Shown here piece by piece: positions 33,143-44,539 of a DNA stretch of 64,000 bases. Within the stretch, counting starts at the first letter, position 1; each line of letters starts with the position of its first letter. Below the pieces are notes generated by a model. That model was given only the letters and a program-made list of their open reading frames with translations. It was not told the origin of the DNA and did not search any database. Made by a program: the position numbers and the translations under genes. Source of the stretch: Argentina anserina (lineage: Eukaryota; Streptophyta; Magnoliopsida; Rosales; Rosaceae); the NCBI RefSeq assembly GCF_933775445.1, contig NC_065873.1:29698001-29762000 (forward strand). The letters run 5' to 3'.

Positions 33143-35797
33143 TCAGCTAAATTGGAGTACATAATTGACCAGGTTTTGTTGCACTCCAGCCTTGATCATT
33201 TGGCTCAAAAGTTTCACAGATTCTTCCATATTTCCTTGCTTATAAAGACCACTGATCAATGCAGAATAGGTGATTATAGAGGGAACAATCCCTTCTAGAA
33301 TCATCTTGTCTTTACATTTTAAAGCTTCAACAGTATTGCCAATTTTGCAGTATCCGTCGATCAGTATATTATAGGTAACAACATTAGGAACTAACCCCTT
33401 CTTGCGCATTTTATGGAAAAGACTCAGCGCTCGATCCAAATGCCCTAATTTGCACAAGCCATTTATAAGAGCATTATATGTGGCAATGTTAGGAACAAGA
33501 TTCCTTCTCAGCATTTCATCTCGTAAGCTGAAAGCCTCGTCCACATTACCAGCAGCAGCAGTGGTGTGAATTAGCGTACAATATGTGAAATTGTCTGGAG
33601 AAAAGCCATTAAGCAGCAAAGCTGATAAAAATCTTCTTGCATCACCAACCTTCCCCGATTTGCAGATTCCAAAGATAGCAATATTGTATATGACATTGTT
33701 AGGCAGACAGAAACTTTTAGCACTTTCATCAAGAGAATCTGCAAGTTTTTGAATTTCACAATGTGTAACATCACATTTTTGAAATGGAATAGTATCATAA
33801 TCTACTAACTTCTGCAACAGAGTACTTGCTTCACCAATCTTTCCAAGCCTATACAGAGTACTGATGAATTTGCTGCAAATGATCAAGTTGGTGTCAAACC
33901 CTTTATCAATCATCTCAAAGTATGAACTAAAAGCTTTATCAAGCATCCCTTCATTGCACCAACCAGAGATAAGGGCTCCATATGTTACAGTGTTAGGTGA
34001 TAGTCCCCTTGTCTGCATCTCAGCAAGAAGATTCATCACTTTACTTATGTTTCTAGACATAAAAGCACCACTGATGAGAGAATTGTACATTTCAATCGAA
34101 GGAAGTACTGCCTGGCCTTCCATTAAAGTTTTAACTCTGAAAGCTTCTTCAAGATTCCCAACTTTGCAGTACCCATCACTTAGGGTTCTATATGTTATCT
34201 CATCAGGTAAAAATCCTAGTTCATTCATCTTGTTGAAGATCTCCTTCGCTTCAACCAATTTCCCCATCTTGCATAACCCATTGATCATTGTATTGAAAGC
34301 AAACCGGCTTTTAGTAAAACCCTTTGTCAAAGTATCTTTCCATAGAGTTATAGCACCATCAAGATCTTCTTTCTTGAAAAACCCATCAAGCAGAGAACAG
34401 TAGCTAACCTCATCAGGAGCCAACCCTCTTTTCAACATTAATTGCCAAAGATGTAAAGCATCGTCAAAAGCATCTGCTTGACATAAGCCTTTGAGAAGGG
34501 TATTATAAGTCACCACAGTGTGAGGGATACCTCCTTGAGGCATCTCATTGAAAAGCTTCAATGCTTCACTCGTCTCACCTTTCCTACAGTAACCATCCAT
34601 CAGGGTATTGTAACTATAAGAATCTGGCCTTAACTTCCAAGATCTCATATGCTTCAATACTCCCTCTGCTTCCCAAACTTGACCAAGCTTACAGTACCCG
34701 TTGATCAAGGAGTTGCAAATGATAGTATTCATTTTTAAACCTATCCTCAACATCTCATCATGAATCCTACTAGCATCATCCATTCTGCCAGCTTTACAAT
34801 ATCCATCTACCAACACACCGTACACACCCTCATCCACAACCACAGTCTCCTCCTCCTTTATACCACGAAGTACCTCCTCTGCTTCCTCTACCTTCCCTAG
34901 CTTGCAGTATGCCTTCATCAACAGCGTACAACTCACCACATTCCTCTTAATCCCCCTTTCAGACATCACCCTCAACACCGACATCGCTCCTTCAACATCT
35001 CCCAAACCAGCATACCCATCAATCAAGCCATTGTAACTCACTACATTCACCTCAAAACCCAAACTCTCCATCTCCTCCACAAACTCCGCCGCCTTGCTCA
35101 CTCTCCCCTCTTTGCAATAAGCTCTCACAACAATCGAACACGTATAGACATCCGGCGCAATCCCCAACCTACCTATCTGCTCGTAAACAAGCAATGCAAC
35201 ACCACTCTCGCCACTCCTGACTAAACTACTCAACAAAGAATTACAAGACCTTAAACTCGGCACCCTGCCGCATTTCCCCATGTTATCAAACACATGTAAT
35301 GCATACTTTGTCATGCCTTGTTCAGCAAAAACCTTGAGAATCATATCGAAAACCGTCGGCGAAAAATTAAACTCCCTATAAACCCTAACAAGCTCATTCC
35401 AGACCACAAAGGCCGGATAATCACTCTTACAAAGAGCAGCCAGCTCATTCAAGTAGGCTCTGGTTTGATCATACAATCGAGCCTTGGATAAAATATGAAC
35501 AATTAAACAGTACGACTTGAGATTAGGTCTAAATTTCTGTTGCTTTGAGGCCAGTTTGAAGAAGTGTAAGGAGGCGTTAGGGTTTAGCTTCAGATTCCGG
35601 AGAACGGAGTTGAGGAGTTGATCGGAGAATTCAAAAGAGAGGTGGTTAAGGGCGTCGTACCGTTGGAGGACGAGGAGGCGGGAGATCCGGTCCAGCAATT
35701 CGGGTCGGGTCAGCTTGTACTCGTCCCGGGGCTTCCAGTGGACGGCGGTCCGGGACACGTGGAGAGGCCGGCGGTGGATGCAGTAGCGCCTGAGCAT
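33143..35797 (-). CDS. P-class pentatricopeptide repeat protein (At1g19290-like)
   Basis: Single-exon minus-strand ORF of 884 codons, typical of intronless P-class PPR genes. An Arg/His-rich N-terminus (MLRRYCIHRRPLHVSRTAVH) suggests mitochondrial targeting. From about residue 150 to the end there are about twenty 35-residue repeats with the usual form, for example VVSYNGLIDGYAGLGDVEGA, YNTLMDGYCRKGETSEALKL, TYNALINGLCKLGHLDRALS and TYNILIDGYCKIGNTVEALK. No E, DYW or PLS motifs are visible. Such proteins bind specific organellar RNAs for stability, splicing or translation; the target cannot be read from this sequence by eye. Sequence and position beside GATL1 and DA1 match Arabidopsis At1g19290. 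Its promoter, shared divergently with the CML41-like gene, contains several site II motifs. Confidence 0.95.
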   Translation of the reverse strand: MLRRYCIHRRPLHVSRTAVHWKPRDEYKLTRPELLDRISRLLVLQRYDALNHLSFEFSDQLLNSVLRNLKLNPNASLHFFKLASKQQKFRPNLKSYCLIVHILSKARLYDQTRAYLNELAALCKSDYPAFVVWNELVRVYREFNFSPTVFDMILKVFAEQGMTKYALHVFDNMGKCGRVPSLRSCNSLLSSLVRSGESGVALLVYEQIGRLGIAPDVYTCSIVVRAYCKEGRVSKAAEFVEEMESLGFEVNVVSYNGLIDGYAGLGDVEGAMSVLRVMSERGIKRNVVSCTLLMKAYCKLGKVEEAEEVLRGIKEEETVVVDEGVYGVLVDGYCKAGRMDDASRIHDEMLRIGLKMNTIICNSLINGYCKLGQVWEAEGVLKHMRSWKLRPDSYSYNTLMDGYCRKGETSEALKLFNEMPQGGIPHTVVTYNTLLKGLCQADAFDDALHLWQLMLKRGLAPDEVSYCSLLDGFFKKEDLDGAITLWKDTLTKGFTKSRFAFNTMINGLCKMGKLVEAKEIFNKMNELGFLPDEITYRTLSDGYCKVGNLEEAFRVKTLMEGQAVLPSIEMYNSLISGAFMSRNISKVMNLLAEMQTRGLSPNTVTYGALISGWCNEGMLDKAFSSYFEMIDKGFDTNLIICSKFISTLYRLGKIGEASTLLQKLVDYDTIPFQKCDVTHCEIQKLADSLDESAKSFCLPNNVIYNIAIFGICKSGKVGDARRFLSALLLNGFSPDNFTYCTLIHTTAAAGNVDEAFSLRDEMLRRNLVPNIATYNALINGLCKLGHLDRALSLFHKMRKKGLVPNVVTYNILIDGYCKIGNTVEALKCKDKMILEGIVPSIITYSALISGLYKQGNMEESVKLLSQMIKAGVQQNLVNYVLQFS

Positions 35798-35976
35798 TTG
35801 GTTCGGAGAGGAAGAGTGCGTGGTGCTGCCGCCGGTGACGTCATAGCTGTGAAATTACATTCTTGGCCATGGAGATGGAGGTTTTTGGTGAAACTGTGAG
35901 AGTAGTTTGAGTGGCTGCGACCCTGGAGCTCAGAGAAGAGTAGCCTTCTCATTTTCAAAAGGAGAATCACTCCTCT

Positions 35977-36032
35977 ATGGGCTTGGAAGGCCCATTAGAC
36001 TGGGAGCTGTTGGGACTTATTGGCCCAGCCCA
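35977..36032. promoter_or_regulatory. Cluster of site II (TGGGCY) motifs in the PPR/CML41 divergent promoter
   Basis: TGGGCT at 35978-35983, GGCCCA at 35989-35994, GGCCCA at 36022-36027 and AGCCCA at 36027-36032 fall 180-235 bp upstream of the PPR start. Site II motifs are known to be frequent in promoters of nuclear genes for mitochondrial proteins, including PPRs. They are far less expected for a stress-type CML gene, so they most likely serve the PPR side. Confidence 0.5.
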
Positions 36033-36362
36033 TTCATGAAGTAGAAAGAACAATGGGGAAATTTCTTGGTTGTTTTCAGTGGTATTTTGTTCTGTTCACT
36101 ATGGTTTAAAAGAACATGGGGGGAAGTTTCTAGTTATTTTCAGTTGTTGACATATCAGCTCCCACTTGATACTCAAATTTGATACCTCTTGAGTTCACAA
36201 GGAGTCATTTCAGTGAAAATTCTTGTTGAATCCTATGCAAGTGTACTATCTTTTACACCAAGTCACTGAAGTCAGTCTTTCGAATTTTCAGTCAATTGCT
36301 CACCCCCGACTTAGAAATTACGCTGCAATTTCATGTGTCATGAACACATAAAGACGAGTTCT

Positions 36363-36370
36363 ATATATAA
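36363..36370 (+). promoter_or_regulatory. TATA box of the CML41-like gene
   Basis: TATATAAC within CTATATATAACTTAC, 56 bp upstream of ATG 36419. This implies a very short leader and leaves both candidate ATGs (36419 and 36440) in the transcript. Confidence 0.55.
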
Positions 36371-36418
36371 CTTACAAGCCACTGGTGAGCTGCAAGAGTT
36401 TGAACATCAACCCTAGTT

Positions 36419-37039
36419 TTGTTTCTCCTCTTTAGAAGAATGAAGATTGTAGGGTTCATAGCAGTAGGTTCGAAGGCTTACAAATGGTTTTTCAGTAGTA
36501 AGAACATGTTTAAGCTCAACCTCTCTTTCCTTAGTTCAAGACCCAACAAAAGCCATAGCCCCCCTTATTTCTGTTCATCTCTTCCTACTGAAAGTAGCAA
36601 CAGTGTCGCAAGAGATGAGGAGCTTGTGAGAGTTTTTGATCATTTTGACACCAACAAAGACGGTAAGATCTCAGCCAACGAACTTCAAGCTTACTTCCTG
36701 TCGATCGGGGAACCTATGTCCATTGGTGAGGCTCAGAGTGTGATAAAAGAGTTGGACAATGATGGTGACGACTTGCTGGAGTTTGATGACTTTGTCAAAT
36801 TGATGAGGCGAGAGGATATTAATGCCAATGAAAATGATGATCTTAAGAACGCTTTTGAGATGTTTCAAGTTGATGAAGGCTGTGGATGCATTACACCAAA
36901 AGGATTGCAGAACATGCTCAATAGACTCGGAGATGCCAAATCATACGACGAGTGTGTATCCATGATCGGCGTCTTTGATCTTGATGGAAATGGTGTTCTT
37001 GATTTCCATGAATTTCAGAAGATGATGAGTTCAACATGA
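36419..37039 (+). CDS. CML41: Calmodulin-like EF-hand protein, CML41-like
   Basis: Single-exon ORF of 206 codons. After a ~65-residue basic, Ser-rich N-terminal extension there are two EF-hand pairs. EF1 is DTNKDGKISANE (77-88), EF2 is DNDGDDLLEFDD (113-124, Asp at position 12), EF3 is degenerate (QVDEGCGCITPK, lacking most calcium ligands) and EF4 is DLDGNGVLDFHE (187-198). The blocks AFEMFQVDEGCGCITPKGLQ and DGNGVLDFHEFQKMM, the N-terminal YKWFFSSKNMFKLNLSF and the EF3 degeneracy all match Arabidopsis CML41. CML41 localises to plasmodesmata and mediates calcium-dependent callose closure during flagellin responses. Met8 (36440, MKIVGF) is an alternative start. Divergently transcribed from the PPR gene, about 620 bp apart. 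Confidence 0.92.
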   Translation: MFLLFRRMKIVGFIAVGSKAYKWFFSSKNMFKLNLSFLSSRPNKSHSPPYFCSSLPTESSNSVARDEELVRVFDHFDTNKDGKISANELQAYFLSIGEPMSIGEAQSVIKELDNDGDDLLEFDDFVKLMRREDINANENDDLKNAFEMFQVDEGCGCITPKGLQNMLNRLGDAKSYDECVSMIGVFDLDGNGVLDFHEFQKMMSST

Positions 37040-37591
37040 AGTACCGTGTGCTTGTGCGGTTGAGATATTCTGTTTTGTTGTCAAATTTGTAAAGCAAATG
37101 GTTGTGCTATTGGTGCAGGCCTTGCTAAAAGGTGTTTGTTAGAATGCATAAGTTATGTAGTGACGTCTGATATTATTTCTAGATGTTCTTACAGTATGGG
37201 GTTTAGGCTCAATGTCCCCCCTTGTATTCTGCAGTTTCGTTACGGCGTGAGTGCAGTCGACAGCCCATTTCAAAAACAAAACAAAAAACTGTTTCAACTT
37301 CCTTGGTTTGATTTGTAACCAATTGATAGAGAAATGTTTAGCTTATAATGCAAAACGTTAATGTGATCATCTTGTAATCGAGTAGCATCAGGAACACGAT
37401 ATGTAATTCCAGTCATCAAGTAGATTCATGCATGGCTGTTGCCAAAATCATAAAATTGAGCATTCAATCCATAATTCTCTGCAGAGTCAATTCCTATCAA
37501 CCCAGCCTTGTTTCTAATATGAGAAAGCCAGGTTCTAATTCTGTGGTAAACAAAAAAAAAAAAAACGCCAAAATATCTTCAGAGTGAGTTC

Positions 37592-40500
37592 TCAACACGG
37601 AAAGGTCCCCGTCATCCGAATATGGTCTAGGGTCCTTTTAAGCCCGTATTTCTGCACTGCCTGTTGACCAGCCCTATATCCGTCTCCATATACTGGGGAA
37701 ATATCTGCTTCGATCTGGTGTTTAAAGAATTCCCCGAGCTTCTTCTCAAACTGCGATCGTGTACCCTTCTTTGATGAAGTGGAACTGGAGAAAGATGAGG
37801 AGGTAGATGCAGAATTCCCTTCCGAGCCAGACATTAGCTCTGCATCTAGCCACATGTGAGCTACAACCTGACAGATACCTTCTTCAACATCTTGGCTAAG
37901 AGTTCGGTAACCTGAAAGAAGCATTAGAAATTTAGTAATTTTTGTTTGCACCTGGACGGGCCATATCTCATCTTTGCAATTCATCTCAAGACTAGAAGAA
38001 TAGAAACAAATTTGATCTAAAAAGGTACCTTTAAGCCGCAGCCATGCATGCATCATTTCATGTGCTAGGATAGACCCAGTCAGCAACCTATTATGCAGAA
38101 GGTTCCAGTTACATGCTCACATTCAAATATCCAGAAAAACTCAGGAAATGCTCAAATGAGATGTCAGGTCTGTATGTCTTGTGGATTGAAGATGTACCTT
38201 GGAAGTCCATATAAGATTAGAATTGCTGTCACCTCACAGAGACGAGTTAATTTGTAGGGTTCTGTTATCACGTCTGTGTGTCGGTTCCCTGCCCCAAACT
38301 TTGGTCTCCTCGAAATCTGGTAGTTGTCATATATCATAACCAACAAAAAGATATCATTTGAAAACTCAATCCCTATATAAAAACAGCAATATGTTTTAAA
38401 ATTTCTTTACCGTGCTAATAGTCTGTTCCTCAGAAAGGCAGAGCCCTCTTGTCTCAGGCATGTGATAATGGCCCTGGAGATGATGGTAGATAGAAGGCAG
38501 ACGTAAATTTATAACACTTCAGAATAACAAATTTCAAATCTAGACGAACACATAAATGAGACATGGACAAAGATGCAAGTGTAACATTTGAACCATACAA
38601 TTATATAAAGCAATTTCCTAAATTTCTCAACAGACTTGTACACCTGTATTTATGACCTAACCATGTCAAAATGGTGCATGATGTTTGAATGCACGTTGAA
38701 CAATTAGCAATTTAACCTACAAATGTAAGTGTAAATTAATTCCTAAATTTCACAACAGACTTGTACACCTGTTTGTATAAACTAACCATGTCAATATATG
38801 ACATCATGTTTAAATGCATGTTAAACAATTAAACTACACATGATGAGGTGACTCTTCAAAGGGACTTGAAATTCGTCATACACAATTGGAAAGGTTCCAT
38901 ATTATTGATGTCTGACTTTCCAAATCCAACTATGGGAAAAAAACAATTTTTTTGTCATACTAAAAACTAATCAGAAGTGATTGTCCTTACATTTCTTTCT
39001 CCTATTCTCGCTTCATTTAGTGCTTCCCTTTCTACCAAGAGTAATGGAACCTGTTGCTCCACTTTCATATTCAAACCTTCATAAAACTCCTGTATATCAA
39101 GATATAGGGGTTGGCATTCACTGGTATCCATCACTGCAGAGTCCAAGCACTCTAGACAGAGCTTCCGACCATCATTTAGATTTATATATCTTGTGTCCCG
39201 AGCCTGCAGGTAGTGTACATACCATCTTATATATCTCTCTGTCTCTTTTTGAAATAATCTAAATAAATTCAACTTCTTCTTGTAGAAGTAAAGAACTTTG
39301 TTTGGTTCCATGAAATAATTTATATCTACTGACCTCCATTCGTTCACAGCTGCAACACCGAGGGGTATTATCATGTTCATGAGATGGGCAATATTTTTGA
39401 ACCCAAAATGGATGTGCCCTATATTCAATAAGACCAGCAGGGTTTGTTGGAATCTGTCAAAAGATATATATTACAAAAGATGACAATTAATCAAAAAAAT
39501 AGTAGGCTCACTGCAAATTCAAACAAAAGGAGGCCTGTCACATATATCCAATCAGGCAATCCTGTCATATATCAGTGATGTCGGAATACTATGATGTATG
39601 CAAATGGAATGGTCATTAAAATTGAGCTGGTAAATTTCTTTTCAGTTAGGTAATCCGGCATTCTTATGAATCAGTTACTAGAACTAAATTCTTCTGTTTT
39701 CAAAAGTTTTGATAGAACCAATGAAAATATATTACGGATATTGGATTACTTACAAAGTGCTTGCAAACATCACACTTTGGATGGTAGCTCTCCTTATAGC
39801 AAGACTTGTGGTAAGGGTAATTCCCAGATGTAGAAAACTGCGTCAGATGAAAGACAGTAAGCTTCTTTAAACAAGCAATAATAATGAGCCAGTGCTAAAA
39901 TGAAAGGAGACCTAAGCCTCCAGAAGCAGAAGCCTTGAATTTAAATCTATTTTATCACTTACTTATTACATTCAAACTTTAACTTAACTTTAATCTCATT
40001 TAGTATTGATATTGTTTATAGTCAGATTCCTGAAGTATCAGTACAATTCACACCTCATAATCAGAAATTGGTACATTGCATGCACGGCACCGGAAGCATT
40101 CAGGATGCCAAACTGCATTCAGGCAATTCAAATATCGTCCAAAACCAATCTCAGCATTGCAACCGGCACAAATCCTACCAAAAAGAATGAAAACTCTCTA
40201 TGATCATATCCAAGTGAAGGAAGAAATCAAACCAGAATAATTAAAATAATACAAAACCCAAAATAGAGATTATTGTGAACTTCCAAAAGAATTATCACTG
40301 CATCAACAGGCAGCTTGATATTCAGTGGTTGATGTAGACGTGACATTCCCAACTTTTATGATTTTTAATGAATAGCTGGTTTATAACATCCCAAGTTTCT
40401 TTGTTTTTCATGGCTTCATTGAGTGTGGTCAGGGTAGAAATTGATACCTAGACCCTATTGGATAGTACATGGGAATAGGTGAATATGTATGTCCATTTCC

Positions 40501-41278
40501 ATATTGAGGAGGATATGCACTTCCATTTTCGTATGGAGGAGAGTACGTATTTCCATTTCCATATCGAGGAGGATGTGAAGTTCCATTTCCATATTGAGGG
40601 GGATATGTATTTCCACTTCCATATTGAGGAGGATGCAGATTTCCTCCATGTTGAGGAGGATGTGCATTTGTAATAATTCCATATCGAGGAGGAGACTCCG
40701 CATTCAAACTTTCTTGTAAGGCTCTGGCAAGTTGTTCATCTTCTTCCAACTGAGAATTAGAATCTAACAACCAATGTAAATTTCCAATTAGTACATATTT
40801 GACAGAAAAATGATGGAGTTTTGATAATTCTCAAGCAATACGTAATTCAAAATTCCATTGGACATCTAAATTGCAATACTCTTATTCATAGACAGGATAC
40901 AGAAGCCAACAGAACCCATCAAAAACCGAAAACATACAATGTGTGTAACAATTCACTCACCGATCACATGTTTTCCTTTTTGATTTTCTTCTATAAGAGA
41001 TAGCGCAATAGCACGGTCTATATCTTCATTCTCATTTTCTGGCCAGATGTCCTACATTCAGTATTCCCAAAACAATGTGTTATAGAACTTCGAGGAGATT
41101 AAAGGAAGACTCTACAGAAAATATACTTTTTCAACTAAAACCAAAAACTTATATATGTTATTACCCCTGAGCAAGAAGGACCATCGGTATTTTGATGCTC
41201 TCCATAGCTCTCAGGACAATGCTCTTCCGATATTTTGTGGCTGGAGCCCCCTTTGAAAATCTTGCTAAGCCAGCCCAT
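37592..41278 (-). CDS. DA1: DA1-type ubiquitin-activated peptidase (UIM, LIM, HEMMH)
   Basis: Eleven minus-strand exons join to 539 codons: 41165-41278, 40961-41051, 40448-40763, 40054-40174, 39754-39837, 39334-39453, 38991-39203, 38411-38473, 38198-38316, 38029-38087, 37592-37911. Order of parts: [10 protein letters not shown] start, UIM1 ([10 protein letters not shown]), UIM2 ([12 protein letters not shown]), a Pro/Tyr/Gly-rich repeat linker, a LIM domain ([32 protein letters not shown]), then the DA1 C-terminal domain with zinc peptidase motif HEMMH (423-427). DA1 binds ubiquitin, is activated by monoubiquitylation and cleaves growth regulators, limiting the proliferation phase and organ size. 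Total length and every exon junction fit Arabidopsis DA1 (532 aa, At1g19270), whose neighbours there are also the PPR, GATL1 and RING genes. The start is fixed by the conserved MGW N-terminus. Confidence 0.96.
38612..38840. repeat. Imperfect tandem duplication in a DA1 intron
   Basis: Two copies of about 105 bp (about 38612-38720 and 38739-38840) lie within the intron 38474-38990. They share CCTAAATTTC, CAACAGACTTGTACACCTGT, CTAACCATGTCAA and GTTTRAATGCAYGTTRAACA. Divergence is moderate. No coding effect. Confidence 0.8.
40470..40700 (-). repeat. Coding minisatellite in DA1 exon 3 (PPQYGNG repeats)
   Basis: About seven imperfect ~30-base units encode PPQYGNGxxY-type repeats ([59 protein letters not shown]) between UIM2 and the LIM domain. 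On the + strand the unit reads roughly CCATATTGAGGAGGATRTG. Arabidopsis DA1 has a looser YGNG/YGAG-rich stretch in the same place without the PP, as I remember it. Confidence 0.85.
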
Positions 41279-41319
41279 AATGTGTAACGTTATGTGCTCA
41301 TAATCTATCAACTTTTTAA

Positions 41320-41920
41320 CTGCAGATGAAACAACCATCTCAGTTAATACAAAATGAACAACTAAACCAGCAGATGCTGTACAAGTTCAACATAATTCTG
41401 ATTAGTAGCACAATTTCATAACCTTCGATGTAGTATGGAATTCAACGCAAACAACAAAAGATAATTATTGCCTGGATATTGAAATAAACATTTAATTTAT
41501 CAAGGAGGGTTGAACTAGAAGCAAAAGGATACAAGCAAATTTATGCTGGCAAGCAGGACCTATTCAAACTTCATCACCTAAAATTGAACAAACTGGGTTT
41601 GACAAATGTTGCACAGCCAAACCCAACAACTGGATACTCAATGCCATTGAATTTGTGTTCAGTAAACATACAAGTACAGACTAACAGAATCAAGGCAATT
41701 CACCCACCACGCATTTCTGCAACCCCAGAATGTTCTAGCTAAAACTTGCAGAATTCAGAACTTAAGGCTTCTCAACTCAATTACTCTATTAAGAGGTGAG
41801 GCAGAGATAGATATCTTCCAGTTCAACATGTCCACAAATCAGATGACATATTAAGTTTAATTTCAAACTAAAGGAACAACAACAAAAGGTAGAGAATCAT
41901 ATGGTGGAGAAGTGACTCAC
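41320..41920 (-). other. DA1: Leader intron of the DA1 gene
   Basis: Minus-strand donor GTCAAAG/GTGAGTC at 41921/41920 and acceptor CATCTGCAG ending at 41320 bound a 601-bp intron about 40 bases upstream of the ATG. The first leader exon is likely within about 41921-42260. Confidence 0.65.
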
Positions 41921-42269
41921 CTTTGACAAATCATGAAAGTGCAACAATGGTGAGAGAGATGCAAGCAGAGCAGCAGACCCAGATCAGATAAGATCCCTAA
42001 ATCGATCAAAAGCAACCATTTTTACAGCTCACCATCAGAACTTCTTTCACGTATACAAAACTCATTCAAGCTCTTTGCTTTCTTCACTTTCTGTCTTCTT
42101 TTTCCTTTCTTCTTTTTTGGGTAAGCAAAAAATTAATCAATTCAAGAAACAAAAGAAAAAGAAACTTTAAATTCAGAAGGAGAGAATCTGGCAGAGCTGA
42201 AAATGGGGGAGGAAGACAATTCAATATCCCATAAACGTGTAAAAGGAATGCCCCAAAATAATCAGTGTG

Positions 42270-43469
42270 TATTGAAAAAACAAAGAATGCAAAGGAAGGA
42301 TGAGGGTATGAACTGTACGCAAAATTTTCAAAGTCAATAATTTGAAAACAGAAACCAAATATAAAAGAGGCGCAAGACTCAAACGTTAGTTGACTTTTGT
42401 TGTCTTAACCCAAAAGGGATTGACGAAGCCTCATCAAACCCAGTTGGGCAATCTTCAGAATCCTGAAGCGCCCCCTTCCCTCCTTCTTTTTAACTGTTCC
42501 ACCAGAATCACCCAAAAGAACAACTCTGAACTTGAAGAATAATCGTGAAAATAAAAATAATAAACAATTCGCTAAAATTATTACTTTCTATTTTGGATTG
42601 TTTCGTGGTTTAAGTATTGGTAATTGTTAAAAGGTTATGGGCCTTTGGCGTCGTGACGAAGAAGTGAAGGACTGAAGGGACGTGGGTAAGTGGGTTTTTA
42701 GACTTTAAGCCGAAAATTAGCTGAAAAGTTGGATTTTGTGAAGATATTTGTGATCTGAGCGTTATGGTAAATGTAACAAAGCAACTGAAAAAGGGAGAAG
42801 AATATGAACAAAAGAAGATTCCTAAATCACCTATCAACAATTTTGGGTTTTGGCATCAAAGAGAAAACTAAATTGAAGTACGTACAGTATAGGAATATAA
42901 ACAAATGATAGGCTTCTTATATGCAATGCATGATCTTATTAGTGGAGTTCTTTTTTCTTTTTCTTTTGATTTGTAAATCACATCTTGTTAATAATGTGTA
43001 TATGTAGGTCGGTCTCCATGCATATTGTGCTACCTCGTGTTAGTGACTCATTCGTATAATGCATTGTTTGACCTTGATTAGTTAAATTTGTTCCAAACGA
43101 TAATTAATATTTCAAGTGTGAATATGGAAAAACACACGTCAATTTCCCACATGTCATTTGCTATAGTACTTTTGTTTGTATATTAACACAACAGTGACCA
43201 TATCAATCCACTAGCTAGTTTTATGTTCAACGTATGAATCAAATATATAAATTTATTTAGTCATTAATCAATTATTTGTCGCAAACCTTGTTTTCTTTGG
43301 GGCAGATAGAAATGAGGGTCAAATAGTTGGATCGATTAATTTAGGAGTACGTAATAGAATTCTATATCTTTGCGTGATTCAGGAAAGTCATTAGAATATG
43401 ATGTCATGATCAGGTAATCACAGAAAAAGTCATTGTTACATTAACCACGTATATTGTACAATATAATCA
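42270..43469. other. DA1 promoter and downstream flank of the 5-phosphatase gene
   Basis: AT-rich; no coding family recognised. A 76-codon minus-strand frame at 42610-42840 looks random. Confidence 0.4.
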
Positions 43470-44502
43470 TCATGATCGTGATGTGTTTGGTGATTTGGTA
43501 AGTTTCAAACATATATGAGCTTTGACTGGTTTATGATCTGAACTGTGAATTTCGTCCATGGAATCGTAGGAGTGAAGTGTCGCATGGAACTCGCCGTCGA
43601 TGTCTTCGTCTGTCTTGAATAGAATCCGATCAGTCCACGACGGCACTCTCACCTTATAACTCGTGTCATAGTTGCTAGTTCCGACGTCGTATTTGTACGT
43701 AGGTTTGAAAGTGATCGTTCCCTCGTGGTATCCTTCGAAGATTTCTCCTCTCTGGGCCTCTTGTAATAGTTGGTCATTGCTGGTTAGTAGCTGCATCAAA
43801 TTAATATGTATGTGTGTTAATATGAATATATATAGTTAACTCATTAGGTTATAGTTTGGAAAGAGATGCATGTAGTGAGGAATGGAACATGTGTACTTAC
43901 TCCGTGAAGATCTTTGTTTATCAGATTTCGTACAGAATGAGTTTCAATCCCTTGTATTCTATAGTTGAGATCTCCCAACCAAACAATGATTTTGGGAGGT
44001 GATGCGTAAGGGTTCAAGATCTTGGAGAAAAGAGATTCTGATACGCTCTTGTATTCCGAATTCCTCTTCCCCACATTGCAAGCATGAGCTGCACATCGCA
44101 CGATAAATCAACTGTTAAACACTTGCCTAAGCGAAACTAGAGATGAATTAACCCATTTAATTTCAAGGAAAAACAGCGAGGGAAATTAGAGAGTACGTAG
44201 GTACCAGAGAGATGGCAAGAAATAAAGACCATTGGAATGCCTTTATAGTTGATGCGTACTCCCACAGCTCCTTTCTTCCTTCCAATTAGTCCTCCACATC
44301 CCCCAACTGAGAGTTTATCGACCTTCATACCTGCATGTATATATAGTAATATAGATCATCACGTACAGTCGGCATCAATTAGTTCATCACCTACAATCAC
44401 CATATCAGTAAGTATTTCGAACATTAACTAATTAATAACTACTCGATCACACTGCCTGATTAATTAGTACGCCGCTAATAAACTCATAGCTAGCCTAAGT
44501 AC

Positions 44503-44539
<37 letters not shown>

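Noticed and set aside
36419..36439. Signal peptide of the CML41-like protein
   Set aside because: The N-terminus is basic with short hydrophobic pieces and the start is ambiguous; no convincing cleavage site.
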